Source of the DNA: Pseudomonadota bacterium
GTDB lineage: Bacteria; SAR324; NAC60-12
Reading direction: 5' to 3'
Length of the DNA stretch: 5,193 bases
NCBI GenBank assembly: GCA_014381795.1
Contig: JACNKY010000121.1
Location: 1-5,193 of the forward strand
Numbering within the stretch: position 1 is the first letter of the stretch; every line of letters starts with the position of its first letter. Below, piece after piece: positions 1 through 5,193 of the stretch. The translations under genes and the position numbers were made by a program. Under the pieces are notes generated by a model. That model was not told the origin of the DNA. It did not search any database and was given only the letters and a program-made list of their open reading frames with translations.

Positions 1-71
1 ATAAGTGCCTGCAGGAATGTTGAGAACGGTAGTTGATCAGCTTTTCGGGCCTGATAAATAATTTTAGTAAA
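1..71. other. Non-coding left edge, downstream of the oxidoreductase gene
   Basis: No gene can be supported here. All three plus-strand frames meet a stop within the first 61 bases, at 2-4, 21-23 and 34-36. The minus strand has no ATG, GTG or TTG, so the next leftward gene, if any, starts outside the window. An imperfect inverted repeat (ATCAG at 36-40 with CTGAT at 51-55) is followed on the plus strand by an A/T-rich stretch. It could be a weak terminator for a plus-strand gene ending near the window edge, which would then converge on the oxidoreductase gene. The short stem makes this uncertain. Confidence 0.35.
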
Positions 72-1370
72 TCATCTCAGGTAACGGTCAAGTAATCGGT
101 AATATAGAATAGAAGGTGCGAGAAACCATGGATTCCCTGAATAGAAAGGACGTGTTTGAAATTGAAGCTCAGTCAAAACAGTATCTCCCTGAATCAATCC
201 GGAAATTCTTTGACCCAGTTTTGTACCAAAGTAACTTGACAGAGAAACACCTGAGCCACAGTATCCCATGGCATAGTGAACACCATCTTGATTCCCGGTA
301 TGCGGCATGTGGTCAAAGGTATATCCCACAAAGCCCATCCATGAGTGACTGATCTTTGTTTCCGCTAATTGAGGAAATATTTTTGTGAGTTGTATGTGCA
401 GAGGTTTTACTGATTTTACAGGATCAGTCTCATTCAGAGATACTCTGCCGCCAAACAAAATACGCTTTCGGTCAGGCGAAGCCCGGTAATAAACTACCAG
501 TTTTCTTGTATCAGAAATTACCCTGTCTTTTGGAATCAACTCGTCGACTAATCCTTCCTCAAGAGATTCTGTAGCAATAATGTAACTCCCAATTGGAATA
601 ACTCTTCTTCTGTGCCAGGGTGTAGCAGCACCTGTATATCCGCTGGTGGCGACAACAACTTGACGGGCCGTCATTGTCCCTGCGTCAGTGTGAAGCAGAA
701 AAAATCCGCCTTTCTTCTCAATCTTCTTTACCGCACATTTTGTCTTTATCTGCGTGCCTCCCGTGAGTGCTCTTTGAAGTAATCCTTGATGGAATCGTGC
801 AGGATCAAGTGAAGCATGATAAGGATGTACTATCCCTCCGTGGTAAAAATTACTGCCAATTTCTGCATGCTGCTGAGATTTTGAGATAAGATCTACATCC
901 ATCTCCAGACCTGCCGTTTGTTCTCTAATTCGTTTTTCTAAGAGTTTAAATTGAGCTTGAGAATGAGCACCATAGAAACGTCCTGCACGTTTAAAATCAC
1001 AGTCAATTTTTTCTTCCTGAATGAAATCTCCAATCCATTTAAGGGCGTTGATCCCTTCCTTCAAAAGTTCACGAGCCGGTTCTTCACCATACTTGCGCGA
1101 AAGTTCCTTAAAGCTGGGTTTGAGGCTGGTACTGACCTGTCCTCCATTACGTGAACTACCGCCCCAGCCGGCATCTTGAGCATCTAAAACAACTGTGTCC
1201 AGACCATTTCTACTGGTTTGGATTGCAGTACAGAGTCCGGTATATCCTGATCCAATCACTGCGACTTCCGTTTCTTTCGGCAGTTCAATGTCTTTGATAA
1301 CTGGTCGGGGTGTCCTCTCCCACCAGTAAGGAGTGTTTTTGAAATTATCAGCTAAAACAGGATCGGACAT
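72..1370 (-). CDS. FAD-dependent oxidoreductase, DAO family (PuuB/OrdL-like)
   Basis: This is a 432-residue flavoprotein of the D-amino-acid oxidase/sarcosine oxidase fold, about the length of gamma-glutamylputrescine oxidase (PuuB). Visible features are a Rossmann FAD-binding strand-loop-helix with GSGYTG at 40-45, an acidic residue ending the second strand (D63 in VVLDA), the GWGGSSRNGGQ segment at 68-78 typical of PuuB-type enzymes, and a C-terminal FAD-contact region GYCGSGVSLSSYFGTKLG at 369-386. The N-terminal NTPYWWERTPRP segment resembles many proteobacterial 'FAD-binding oxidoreductases' near amine and amino-acid catabolism genes. Family knowledge predicts oxidation of a primary or secondary amine to an imine or aldehyde with H2O2 release. 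The substrate cannot be read from the sequence. No signal peptide or membrane segment is apparent, so it is probably cytoplasmic. The start is fixed by an in-frame TGA six bases upstream, but no Shine-Dalgarno is visible. It lies 127 bases after pta on the same strand, and cotranscription is uncertain. PuuB proper is possible, but no other puu gene is present. Confidence 0.88.
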   Translation of the reverse strand: MSDPVLADNFKNTPYWWERTPRPVIKDIELPKETEVAVIGSGYTGLCTAIQTSRNGLDTVVLDAQDAGWGGSSRNGGQVSTSLKPSFKELSRKYGEEPARELLKEGINALKWIGDFIQEEKIDCDFKRAGRFYGAHSQAQFKLLEKRIREQTAGLEMDVDLISKSQQHAEIGSNFYHGGIVHPYHASLDPARFHQGLLQRALTGGTQIKTKCAVKKIEKKGGFFLLHTDAGTMTARQVVVATSGYTGAATPWHRRRVIPIGSYIIATESLEEGLVDELIPKDRVISDTRKLVVYYRASPDRKRILFGGRVSLNETDPVKSVKPLHIQLTKIFPQLAETKISHSWMGFVGYTFDHMPHTGNQDGVHYAMGYCGSGVSLSSYFGTKLGQRISGLIQGDTVLTELQFQTRPFYSGNPWFLAPSILYYRLLDRYLR

Positions 1371-1394
1371 TTTTCAATTATGAGTTTAATCATT

Positions 1395-1408
1395 TGCTAA
1401 ATTTAGCA
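1395..1408. promoter_or_regulatory. 14-bp perfect palindrome upstream of the oxidoreductase gene
   Basis: TGCTAAATTTAGCA reads identically on both strands and ends 24 bases before the oxidoreductase start codon. On the minus strand a -35-like TTTACA (five of six consensus bases, plus coordinates 1416-1421) lies just upstream, so the palindrome would sit in or next to that promoter's spacer. This is the usual place for a repressor operator. No good -10 box at standard spacing was found, so both the promoter and the operator role are inference. Confidence 0.35.
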
Positions 1409-1418
1409 GGATCTTTGT

Positions 1419-1472
1419 AAAAAAAAATTATTGGAGTTAAAACGTTTTAAAATTAAATTCGCCAGGAGAATT
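1419..1472 (-). terminator. Possible weak terminator after pta
   Basis: Reading leftward from the pta stop, there is a 5-bp stem (AATTC at 1456-1460 with GAATT at 1468-1472, 7-base loop). The self-complementary element at 1437-1450 follows, then a run of nine T on the minus strand (plus-strand A run 1419-1427). The T run fits an intrinsic terminator tail, but both stems are short and AT-rich, and nine bases separate the nearer one from the T run. It could equally be a bent or UP-like A-tract for the oxidoreductase promoter. Confidence 0.22.
1437..1450. promoter_or_regulatory. 14-bp perfect palindrome between pta and the oxidoreductase gene
   Basis: TTAAAACGTTTTAA is fully self-complementary. 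Its centre (1443.5) is 42 bp from the centre of the palindrome at 1395-1408 (1401.5), about four helical turns, which would place bound proteins on the same DNA face. Its inner AAACGTTT also occurs in the palindrome at 2641-2650. A protein-binding role is inferred, and low sequence complexity makes a chance origin possible. Confidence 0.3.
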
Positions 1473-1497
1473 GAGACGTTCAAATTAATAGCATATT

Positions 1498-2409
1498 TTA
1501 TTTTTGCATGGCGGCGATGGTTGCAACATTGACTATATCAGCTGATGAGCACCCTCTAGACAAATCATGAACTGGTTTATTCAGACCTTGAAGCAACGGT
1601 CCAAATGCAGTGTATCCTGCTAGTCGTTCAGTGATTTTGTAGGCGATGTTACCTGCTTCAAGAGAGGGAAAAATCAGCACGGTCGCATTTCCGGCAAGCG
1701 GAGAATCTTTGGCCTTATTTGCTGCTACAGCAGGAACCAGAGCAGAATCCAATTGCAGTTCTCCATCATGCAAAATGTGAGGATATTTTTCCGCAAAAAT
1801 TTTAACTGCTTCCTTAACATGAGTGACACGCCGGTGATTTGCACTACCTTTTGTAGAAAAAGAAAGAAAGGCCACCTGAGGTTCTTCGTCTGTCAACAAA
1901 CTGTGAGAAGCGGATGATTCACCTGCAATTGAAGCGAGTTGATCGCTCGTAGGTTCTGGAATAACCGCGCAATCTGCAAAAGTATAGGCCGCATCTGCAT
2001 TTGGAGAAATCATGAAGAAACTGCTCGAAACCCATTTTGAATGCGGAGTTACTCCTACAATCCTGATTGCCGCACGAAGCACATCGCTCGTTGAAGTAAC
2101 TGCACCAGCGACCAGACCGTCTGCATCACCATTGCTGACCATCATCATGCTGAAATTCAACGGGTCATTCATGTATTTCTTTTTTGCTTCAGCCGACATT
2201 ATATTGAAAAAACGTTCCTTTTCCAGTATTTCTGTGTAATGACTTTCCTTGCTCCTGAAATCCTCCGGTTCAAGCAAGTCATAACCTAATTCGCGAAGCT
2301 GTCTTTTTGCCAGAGAGACACGAGGATCACCTTTTTCGGGAAGGATAAGTTTTGCCGATTTTTTACGGCCTATCTCAATAATGCGTTCCTGGTACTTGTT
2401 GATCTGCAT
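1498..2409 (-). CDS. pta: Phosphate acetyltransferase (phosphotransacetylase)
   Basis: The enzyme interconverts acetyl-CoA plus phosphate with acetyl phosphate plus CoA in the cytoplasm, normally paired with acetate kinase. Family hallmarks appear in order: KLILPE near 20-25, DADGLVAGAV at 95-104, FSTKGSA at 184-190, GELQLDSALVP at 216-226, FPSLEAGNIAYK at 247-258, and GPLLQGLNKPVHDLSRGCS at 270-288. The last includes S284, R285, C287 and D291, whose spacing matches the active-site S309/R310/C312/D316 set of the Methanosarcina thermophila enzyme. At 303 residues it is shorter than the usual roughly 325-340. The missing part appears to lie between the first strand/helix and about residue 60, where typical enzymes carry a PILLG-like strand. 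The start is fixed by a good GAAGGA Shine-Dalgarno and an in-frame TGA 15 bases upstream. No acetate kinase gene is visible. A phosphate butyryltransferase role is less likely given the motif match. Confidence 0.93.
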   Translation of the reverse strand: MQINKYQERIIEIGRKKSAKLILPEKGDPRVSLAKRQLRELGYDLLEPEDFRSKESHYTEILEKERFFNIMSAEAKKKYMNDPLNFSMMMVSNGDADGLVAGAVTSTSDVLRAAIRIVGVTPHSKWVSSSFFMISPNADAAYTFADCAVIPEPTSDQLASIAGESSASHSLLTDEEPQVAFLSFSTKGSANHRRVTHVKEAVKIFAEKYPHILHDGELQLDSALVPAVAANKAKDSPLAGNATVLIFPSLEAGNIAYKITERLAGYTAFGPLLQGLNKPVHDLSRGCSSADIVNVATIAAMQK

Positions 2410-2417
2410 GTCCTTTG

Positions 2418-2423
2418 TCCTTC
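2418..2423 (-). promoter_or_regulatory. Ribosome binding site of pta
   Basis: GAAGGA on the minus strand lies eight bases before the pta ATG, within the normal range. It is the only clear Shine-Dalgarno among the four genes here and supports the assigned start. Confidence 0.7.
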
Positions 2424-2470
2424 ATTAATTCTTGCTGATCTGAGTTAAGAAATCTCCTAATTTGAACGCC

Positions 2471-2499
2471 ATTCTATTTGACTCTTTTAAAAACAGCAA
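2471..2499 (-). promoter_or_regulatory. Candidate sigma-70-type promoter of pta
   Basis: On the minus strand, TTGCTG (plus coordinates 2494-2499) and TAGAAT (2471-2476, five of six bases of TATAAT) are separated by exactly 17 bases. Transcription would start near 2464 and give a leader of roughly 55 bases carrying the GAAGGA site. The -35 matches only three of six consensus bases, so the call rests on the -10, the spacing and the position. Confidence 0.4.
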
Positions 2500-2520
2500 C
2501 ATCCATACAACTATTGAATG

Positions 2521-2532
2521 ACGAAATTTCGT
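2521..2532. promoter_or_regulatory. 12-bp perfect palindrome in the divergent region
   Basis: ACGAAATTTCGT is fully self-complementary. It lies about 20 bases upstream of the candidate pta -35 box, a position compatible with an activator or repressor site. It shares its AAATTT core with the palindrome at 1395-1408, but the outer bases differ (ACG/CGT here, TGCT/AGCA there), so a common binding protein is only a suggestion. Confidence 0.28.
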
Positions 2533-2640
2533 GAGCCGTGGTTATTATTGTCGCAGTATTTTAGCTCTAACTAAGAGGCGTAGTTCTTATTTATAGCTGA
2601 TATTGTTGTAAATATTATGATTAGGTTCAGGGTGATACGC

Positions 2641-2650
2641 CAAACGTTTG
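2641..2650. promoter_or_regulatory. 10-bp perfect palindrome upstream of the HMG-CoA lyase gene
   Basis: CAAACGTTTG is fully self-complementary, 126 bases before the HMG-CoA lyase start, with one base between it and a TTGACG hexamer at 2652-2657. Its inner eight bases are the same as the core of the palindrome at 1437-1450. An operator role is inference. Confidence 0.28.
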
Positions 2651-2753
2651 ATTGACGAGATCACAAAGTCTGTGCCAGAAATAGTTGTAAATAGCTTCAA
2701 ATAAATGCTAGCCTAACACCCAATGCATAATAGCAGGCAAAGCCGAATTATCG

Positions 2754-2780
2754 ATGCTGAAATCTAAACATGTTATATGA
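2754..2780 (+). CDS. Possible 8-codon leader ORF overlapping the HMG-CoA lyase start
   Basis: An ATG at 2754 opens a reading frame for MLKSKHVI that ends in TGA at 2778-2780. This stop overlaps the HMG-CoA lyase ATG (ATGA, 2777-2780), the classic arrangement for translational coupling. The lyase gene itself has no Shine-Dalgarno, so coupling could explain how it is initiated. However, the mini-ORF also lacks a convincing ribosome binding site, and an ORF this short arises easily by chance. Confidence 0.12.
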   Translation: MLKSKHVI

Positions 2781-3664
2781 TTCCAAAAAAAGTACAGCTT
2801 GTAGAAGTTGCTCCTCGTGATGGACTGCAAAACGAAAAGCTTTGGGTTGAGACTGAAACCAAAATTGCCTTAATTGAAAAACTTGCTAAGGCAGGGTTGA
2901 CGAAAATAGAAGCTACAAGTTTTGTCAGCCCAAAATGGGTTCCACAGATGAAAGACGCTTTTGAGGTGCTTTCAGGAATTGAACGTCGACCTGGAGTGAG
3001 CTATCCAGTTCTGACACCGAATATAAAAGGTTTTGAAAAGGCGCTGGAAGCAGGTGCCACAGAAGTAGCTGTGTTTGGCGCAGCCTCGGAAGCATTTTCT
3101 CAAAATAACATTAATTGTTCCATAGCGGAATCAGTTGAACGCTTCCGCCCAATAATCGCGGCTGCACAAAAAAGTGGAATTCGTGTCCGTGGATATATTT
3201 CCTGTGTCCTAGGTTGTCCGTATCAAGGAGTTGTTTCTGTTGCGGATGTAGTAAAATTGGCACTTCAAATGTTTGAAATGGGTTGCTACGAAATTTCTCT
3301 TGGCGACACCATCGGTATTGGTACACCACTGCAGGTCAAAAAAATGGTGGAAGCTGTTACTAAAAAAGTTCCTGTTTCAAAACTTGCCCTGCACTTTCAT
3401 GATACACGAGGACAGGCACTGGCAAATATTTATGCTTGTCTTGAACTTGGTGTGTCTGTTATTGATTCATCTATCGCTGGTTTGGGAGGTTGCCCATATG
3501 CACATGGTGCAAGCGGCAATGTAGCAACCGAAGACGTGGTTTATATGTTACATGGAATGGGAATAGAGACCGGAGTTGAGTTGGAAAAATTAATTGAAGT
3601 AGGCCGCTTCATCAGTGATGTTTTTGGTCGTGCTCCACAAAGCAAGGTCACTCTCGCCAGCTGA
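2777..3664 (+). CDS. mvaB: Hydroxymethylglutaryl-CoA lyase
   Basis: The enzyme cleaves (S)-3-hydroxy-3-methylglutaryl-CoA to acetyl-CoA and acetoacetate, the last step of leucine catabolism. It is a 295-residue DRE-TIM-metallolyase barrel. The catalytic and metal residues of the human enzyme all recur at a constant offset of 27, the length of the human mitochondrial leader: R14 and D15 ([12 protein letters not shown]), E45, H206 and H208 (LHFHDTRGQ), C239 in the signature [14 protein letters not shown], and N248. A second typical segment, [10 protein letters not shown], spans 142-151. The protein ends before the human regulatory Cys323 and peroxisomal tail, as bacterial forms do. It appears full length and cytoplasmic. 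An in-frame TAA 12 bases upstream makes ATG 2777 the first possible start, and no Shine-Dalgarno is visible. It is divergent from pta, and no isovaleryl-CoA or methylcrotonyl-CoA pathway gene lies next to it in the window. Isopropylmalate or homocitrate synthase relatives are excluded by the GGCPYA signature. Confidence 0.95.
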   Translation: MIPKKVQLVEVAPRDGLQNEKLWVETETKIALIEKLAKAGLTKIEATSFVSPKWVPQMKDAFEVLSGIERRPGVSYPVLTPNIKGFEKALEAGATEVAVFGAASEAFSQNNINCSIAESVERFRPIIAAAQKSGIRVRGYISCVLGCPYQGVVSVADVVKLALQMFEMGCYEISLGDTIGIGTPLQVKKMVEAVTKKVPVSKLALHFHDTRGQALANIYACLELGVSVIDSSIAGLGGCPYAHGASGNVATEDVVYMLHGMGIETGVELEKLIEVGRFISDVFGRAPQSKVTLAS

Positions 3665-3864
3665 TATTTCCAAATTGTCATAAATAACTGTTTAGTAAAA
3701 ACGGCAATCTACCCCGAGCCGGAATCAGCAATCAACTAATGAAAATATTTCTAGAGGCTGTTTAGGCGCGTGTAAGTTTAGCTTGAAATGACAAAGTATT
3801 ATGATATTCAGCAGATAGTCAATTTTCAAAAATGAATTTAATAAGATGAAAGCATAAAACAAAA
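3665..3864. other. Non-coding gap between the HMG-CoA lyase and molybdenum hydroxylase genes
   Basis: These 200 AT-rich bases hold no gene I can support. A short GC-richer patch at 3702-3722 can pair CGGC (3702-3705) with GCCG (3718-3721) across a 12-base loop. No T run follows on the plus strand, so it is a poor terminator for the lyase gene. A weak promoter for the next gene is possible: TTTAGC at 3777-3782, 17 bases, then TATGAT at 3800-3805 (five of six -10 bases, three of six -35 bases). The last 25 bases before the next start are nearly all A and T, without a Shine-Dalgarno. Confidence 0.4.
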
Positions 3865-5193
3865 ATGAGTTCAAAAATAGCAAAAAGCGGACAATCCGTG
3901 TTACGTCTTGAAGATGATCGTTTGCTGCGTGGCCAGGGCAGATTTGTTGATAACCTAAATTTTGAAGGACAGGTTTATTTACACGTCGTACGCTCTTATC
4001 TGGCCCACGCAAAAATATTAAATATTCAGCCAGATTCTGCCTGTCAGCAGCCTGGCGTGCTGGCAGTCTTTACAGGAGAAGATTTAATTAGGGATGGAGT
4101 TCTACCGATTCCGATGACTTTGTCATACAAACGTCCCGGTGGACTACCGGCGCTTTCTGAGCCTTACCACGCACTGGCTCAGGGGGTTGTACGTTTTTTG
4201 GGACAACCTGTTGCAATTGTGATTGCGGAGTCTGCAGCAGCCGCGTTGAAAGGCGGACAGAGTCTTGAGATTGAATACGAAGAATTACAGGCAGTTACTG
4301 ATTTACAGGAAGCAATTTATCCTGAAGCACCTCGTTTGTGTGATGATCTTCCGGACAATATTGCTGCAGCACAAACTGAAGGTGATGCGGAAAAAGTTGA
4401 AAAGGCTTTTGCCAAAGCTTCTCATATTACGAGGATGAATCTGGTTAATAACCGTGTGGTGGGCAGTCCGCTGGAACCACGGGCTTTGCTTTGTGAAATT
4501 GAGCCAAAAAGCGGAAATCTAGTCCTGCATGCAATGCATCAAAGTATTTCACGACTCAAGGCTGTTTTGTGTGGTGTTTTTCAACTTGATGCAGAAAATT
4601 TGAGAATTATTGTGCGTGATATCGGCGGAGGGTTTGGCACAAAAGTGGCCGTCTATCCGGAAGATATTCTAGTCGTTTATGCGGCAAGAAAATTAAAACG
4701 CACTGTCAAATGGACTGCAACTCGCAGCGAAGAATTTCAGGCTTCTGTGCATGGACGTGACCAAAGGAATTTTGCGGAATTGGCCTTTGACTCAAGCGGT
4801 AAAATATTAGCATTGAGATTGAGCACACTTGCCAATACCGGTGCTTATCTCATTAATCCGGCATTGCTGATTCCACTCGGAATGATGCCCAAAGTAGTCG
4901 GCTCATTCTATCATATTCCTGCTTTGTTTATTGAGACTCGCTGTGTTCTCACAAACACCGCACCAATCGGAGCCTACCGTGGTGCTGGAAGGCCGGAAGG
5001 AATTTATCCGTTGGAACGTTTAATGGACTTGGCCGCACGTGAAATGGGAATTAGTCCGGTTACTTTACGGGAAAAAAATATAATCCGCAGCGATAGTCTG
5101 CCTTATACAACCCAACTGGGAGAGGTTTTTGACAGCGGTAACTTTCATCAAGTAATGCAGAGTGCCGTCAGCAAAATGGACTGGGACGGTTTT
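3865..5193 (+). CDS. Xanthine dehydrogenase/CO dehydrogenase-family molybdopterin-binding large subunit, form II CoxL-like (3' truncated by window)
   Basis: The first 443 codons of a protein that in this family is usually 750-800 residues. It is the catalytic subunit of a molybdenum hydroxylase, carrying the Mo-cytosine dinucleotide cofactor and normally assembled with an FAD subunit (CoxM-like) and a 2Fe-2S subunit (CoxS-like). The N-terminal LRLEDDRLLRGQGRFVDNL opens the aldehyde oxidase a/b hammerhead domain (about 20-145). The first cofactor-binding domain follows, with NRVVGSPLEPRA, the glycine loop GGGFGTK at 254-260, VKWTATRSEEFQ and VHGRDQ. The active-site loop is AYRGAGR at 370-376, which marks form II and related hydroxylases; true form I CO dehydrogenases carry AYxCSFR. 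CO oxidation is therefore not implied, and the substrate may be an aldehyde, purine or N-heterocycle. The catalytic glutamate lies beyond the window. The start is the first ATG after an in-frame TGA at 3847-3849 and fits the family N-terminus. No Shine-Dalgarno is seen. Partner subunits are not upstream, so they would have to be downstream or elsewhere. Confidence 0.93.
   Translation, partial: MSSKIAKSGQSVLRLEDDRLLRGQGRFVDNLNFEGQVYLHVVRSYLAHAKILNIQPDSACQQPGVLAVFTGEDLIRDGVLPIPMTLSYKRPGGLPALSEPYHALAQGVVRFLGQPVAIVIAESAAAALKGGQSLEIEYEELQAVTDLQEAIYPEAPRLCDDLPDNIAAAQTEGDAEKVEKAFAKASHITRMNLVNNRVVGSPLEPRALLCEIEPKSGNLVLHAMHQSISRLKAVLCGVFQLDAENLRIIVRDIGGGFGTKVAVYPEDILVVYAARKLKRTVKWTATRSEEFQASVHGRDQRNFAELAFDSSGKILALRLSTLANTGAYLINPALLIPLGMMPKVVGSFYHIPALFIETRCVLTNTAPIGAYRGAGRPEGIYPLERLMDLAAREMGISPVTLREKNIIRSDSLPYTTQLGEVFDSGNFHQVMQSAVSKMDWDGF

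Larger units (their letters stand above)
2410..2776. other. Divergent non-coding region between pta and the HMG-CoA lyase gene
   Basis: These 367 bases hold no gene of normal size and no tRNA-like structure I could recognise. The left part carries the pta ribosome binding site and candidate promoter. Two palindromes follow at 2521-2532 and 2641-2650. For the rightward gene, a -35-like TTGACG lies at 2652-2657, directly after the second palindrome, but no good -10 follows at 16-18 bases. Isolated -10-like hexamers occur at 2616-2621 (TATGAT) and 2726-2731 (CATAAT) without matching -35 boxes. The region is long for a simple divergent promoter pair, so a regulator site or small RNA is possible but unproven. 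Confidence 0.5.

Noticed and set aside
1..61. 18-codon plus-strand frame starting with GTG at 5 and ending at 59-61
   Set aside because: A stop codon immediately precedes it, it is very short, and it has no ribosome binding site or family resemblance.
116..352. Plus-strand 78-codon open frame
   Set aside because: It lies wholly inside the oxidoreductase gene on the opposite strand and shows no family resemblance. It is a shadow frame.
951..1154. Plus-strand 67-codon open frame
   Set aside because: It is antisense to conserved oxidoreductase coding sequence and has no independent support.
2012..2239. Plus-strand 75-codon open frame
   Set aside because: It is antisense to the conserved DADGLVAGAV part of pta, so it is a shadow.
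3111..3524. Open frames on both strands within the HMG-CoA lyase gene
   Set aside because: The lyase frame carries all catalytic residues at the expected positions, so the overlapping frames are by-products.
3702..3722. GC-rich inverted repeat as a terminator of the HMG-CoA lyase gene
   Set aside because: The stem has only four pairs with a 12-base loop and no T run on the plus strand.
3725..4012. Minus-strand 95-codon open frame with a hydrophobic stretch like a membrane segment
   Set aside because: It overlaps the well-supported 5' end of the molybdenum hydroxylase gene, and its hydrophobic run is what AT-rich non-coding DNA gives when translated. It has no ribosome binding site or recognisable family.
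3865..5193. Calling the last gene a true (form I) carbon monoxide dehydrogenase large subunit
   Set aside because: The active-site loop is AYRGAGR, not the AYxCSFR of form I enzymes, so CO oxidation is not supported.

Overview
The window looks like a chromosomal stretch from a heterotrophic, Gram-negative-type bacterium. It is AT-rich by eye (not counted) and has ordinary bacterial codon use. Four well-spaced metabolic genes fill it, and I see no mobile element, CRISPR array, tRNA or rRNA. The gene set (PuuB-like amine/amino-acid oxidase, phosphotransacetylase, HMG-CoA lyase, CoxL-type molybdenum hydroxylase) would suit a proteobacterium-like lineage living on amino acids and small organics. 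I cannot fix the taxon from the sequence alone.

Layout: the left half is on the minus strand. A phosphate acetyltransferase gene (pta, 1498-2409) is followed, after a very AT-rich 127-base gap, by an FAD-dependent oxidoreductase of the DAO family (72-1370). A 367-base non-coding region (2410-2776) separates pta from the divergent plus-strand HMG-CoA lyase gene (2777-3664). After a 200-base gap, the large molybdopterin-binding subunit of a xanthine dehydrogenase/CO dehydrogenase-family enzyme starts at 3865. It runs off the right edge with 443 codons visible and carries the form II-type AYRGAGR loop.

How the genes may work together (inference): HMG-CoA lyase ends leucine breakdown and yields acetyl-CoA plus acetoacetate. 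Phosphotransacetylase interconverts acetyl-CoA and acetyl phosphate. The DAO-family flavoenzyme probably oxidises an amine or N-methyl amino acid. The molybdenum hydroxylase would oxidise an aldehyde, purine, N-heterocycle or similar substrate. This is a catabolic neighbourhood, but the gaps argue against one operon.

The least explained parts are the gaps. Each of the two left-hand gaps holds two perfect palindromes, one centred on AAATTT and one on AAACGTTT. The two beside the oxidoreductase gene lie 42 bp apart centre to centre. Only pta has a clear Shine-Dalgarno sequence. I found no convincing undescribed system; the coding content is recognisable.
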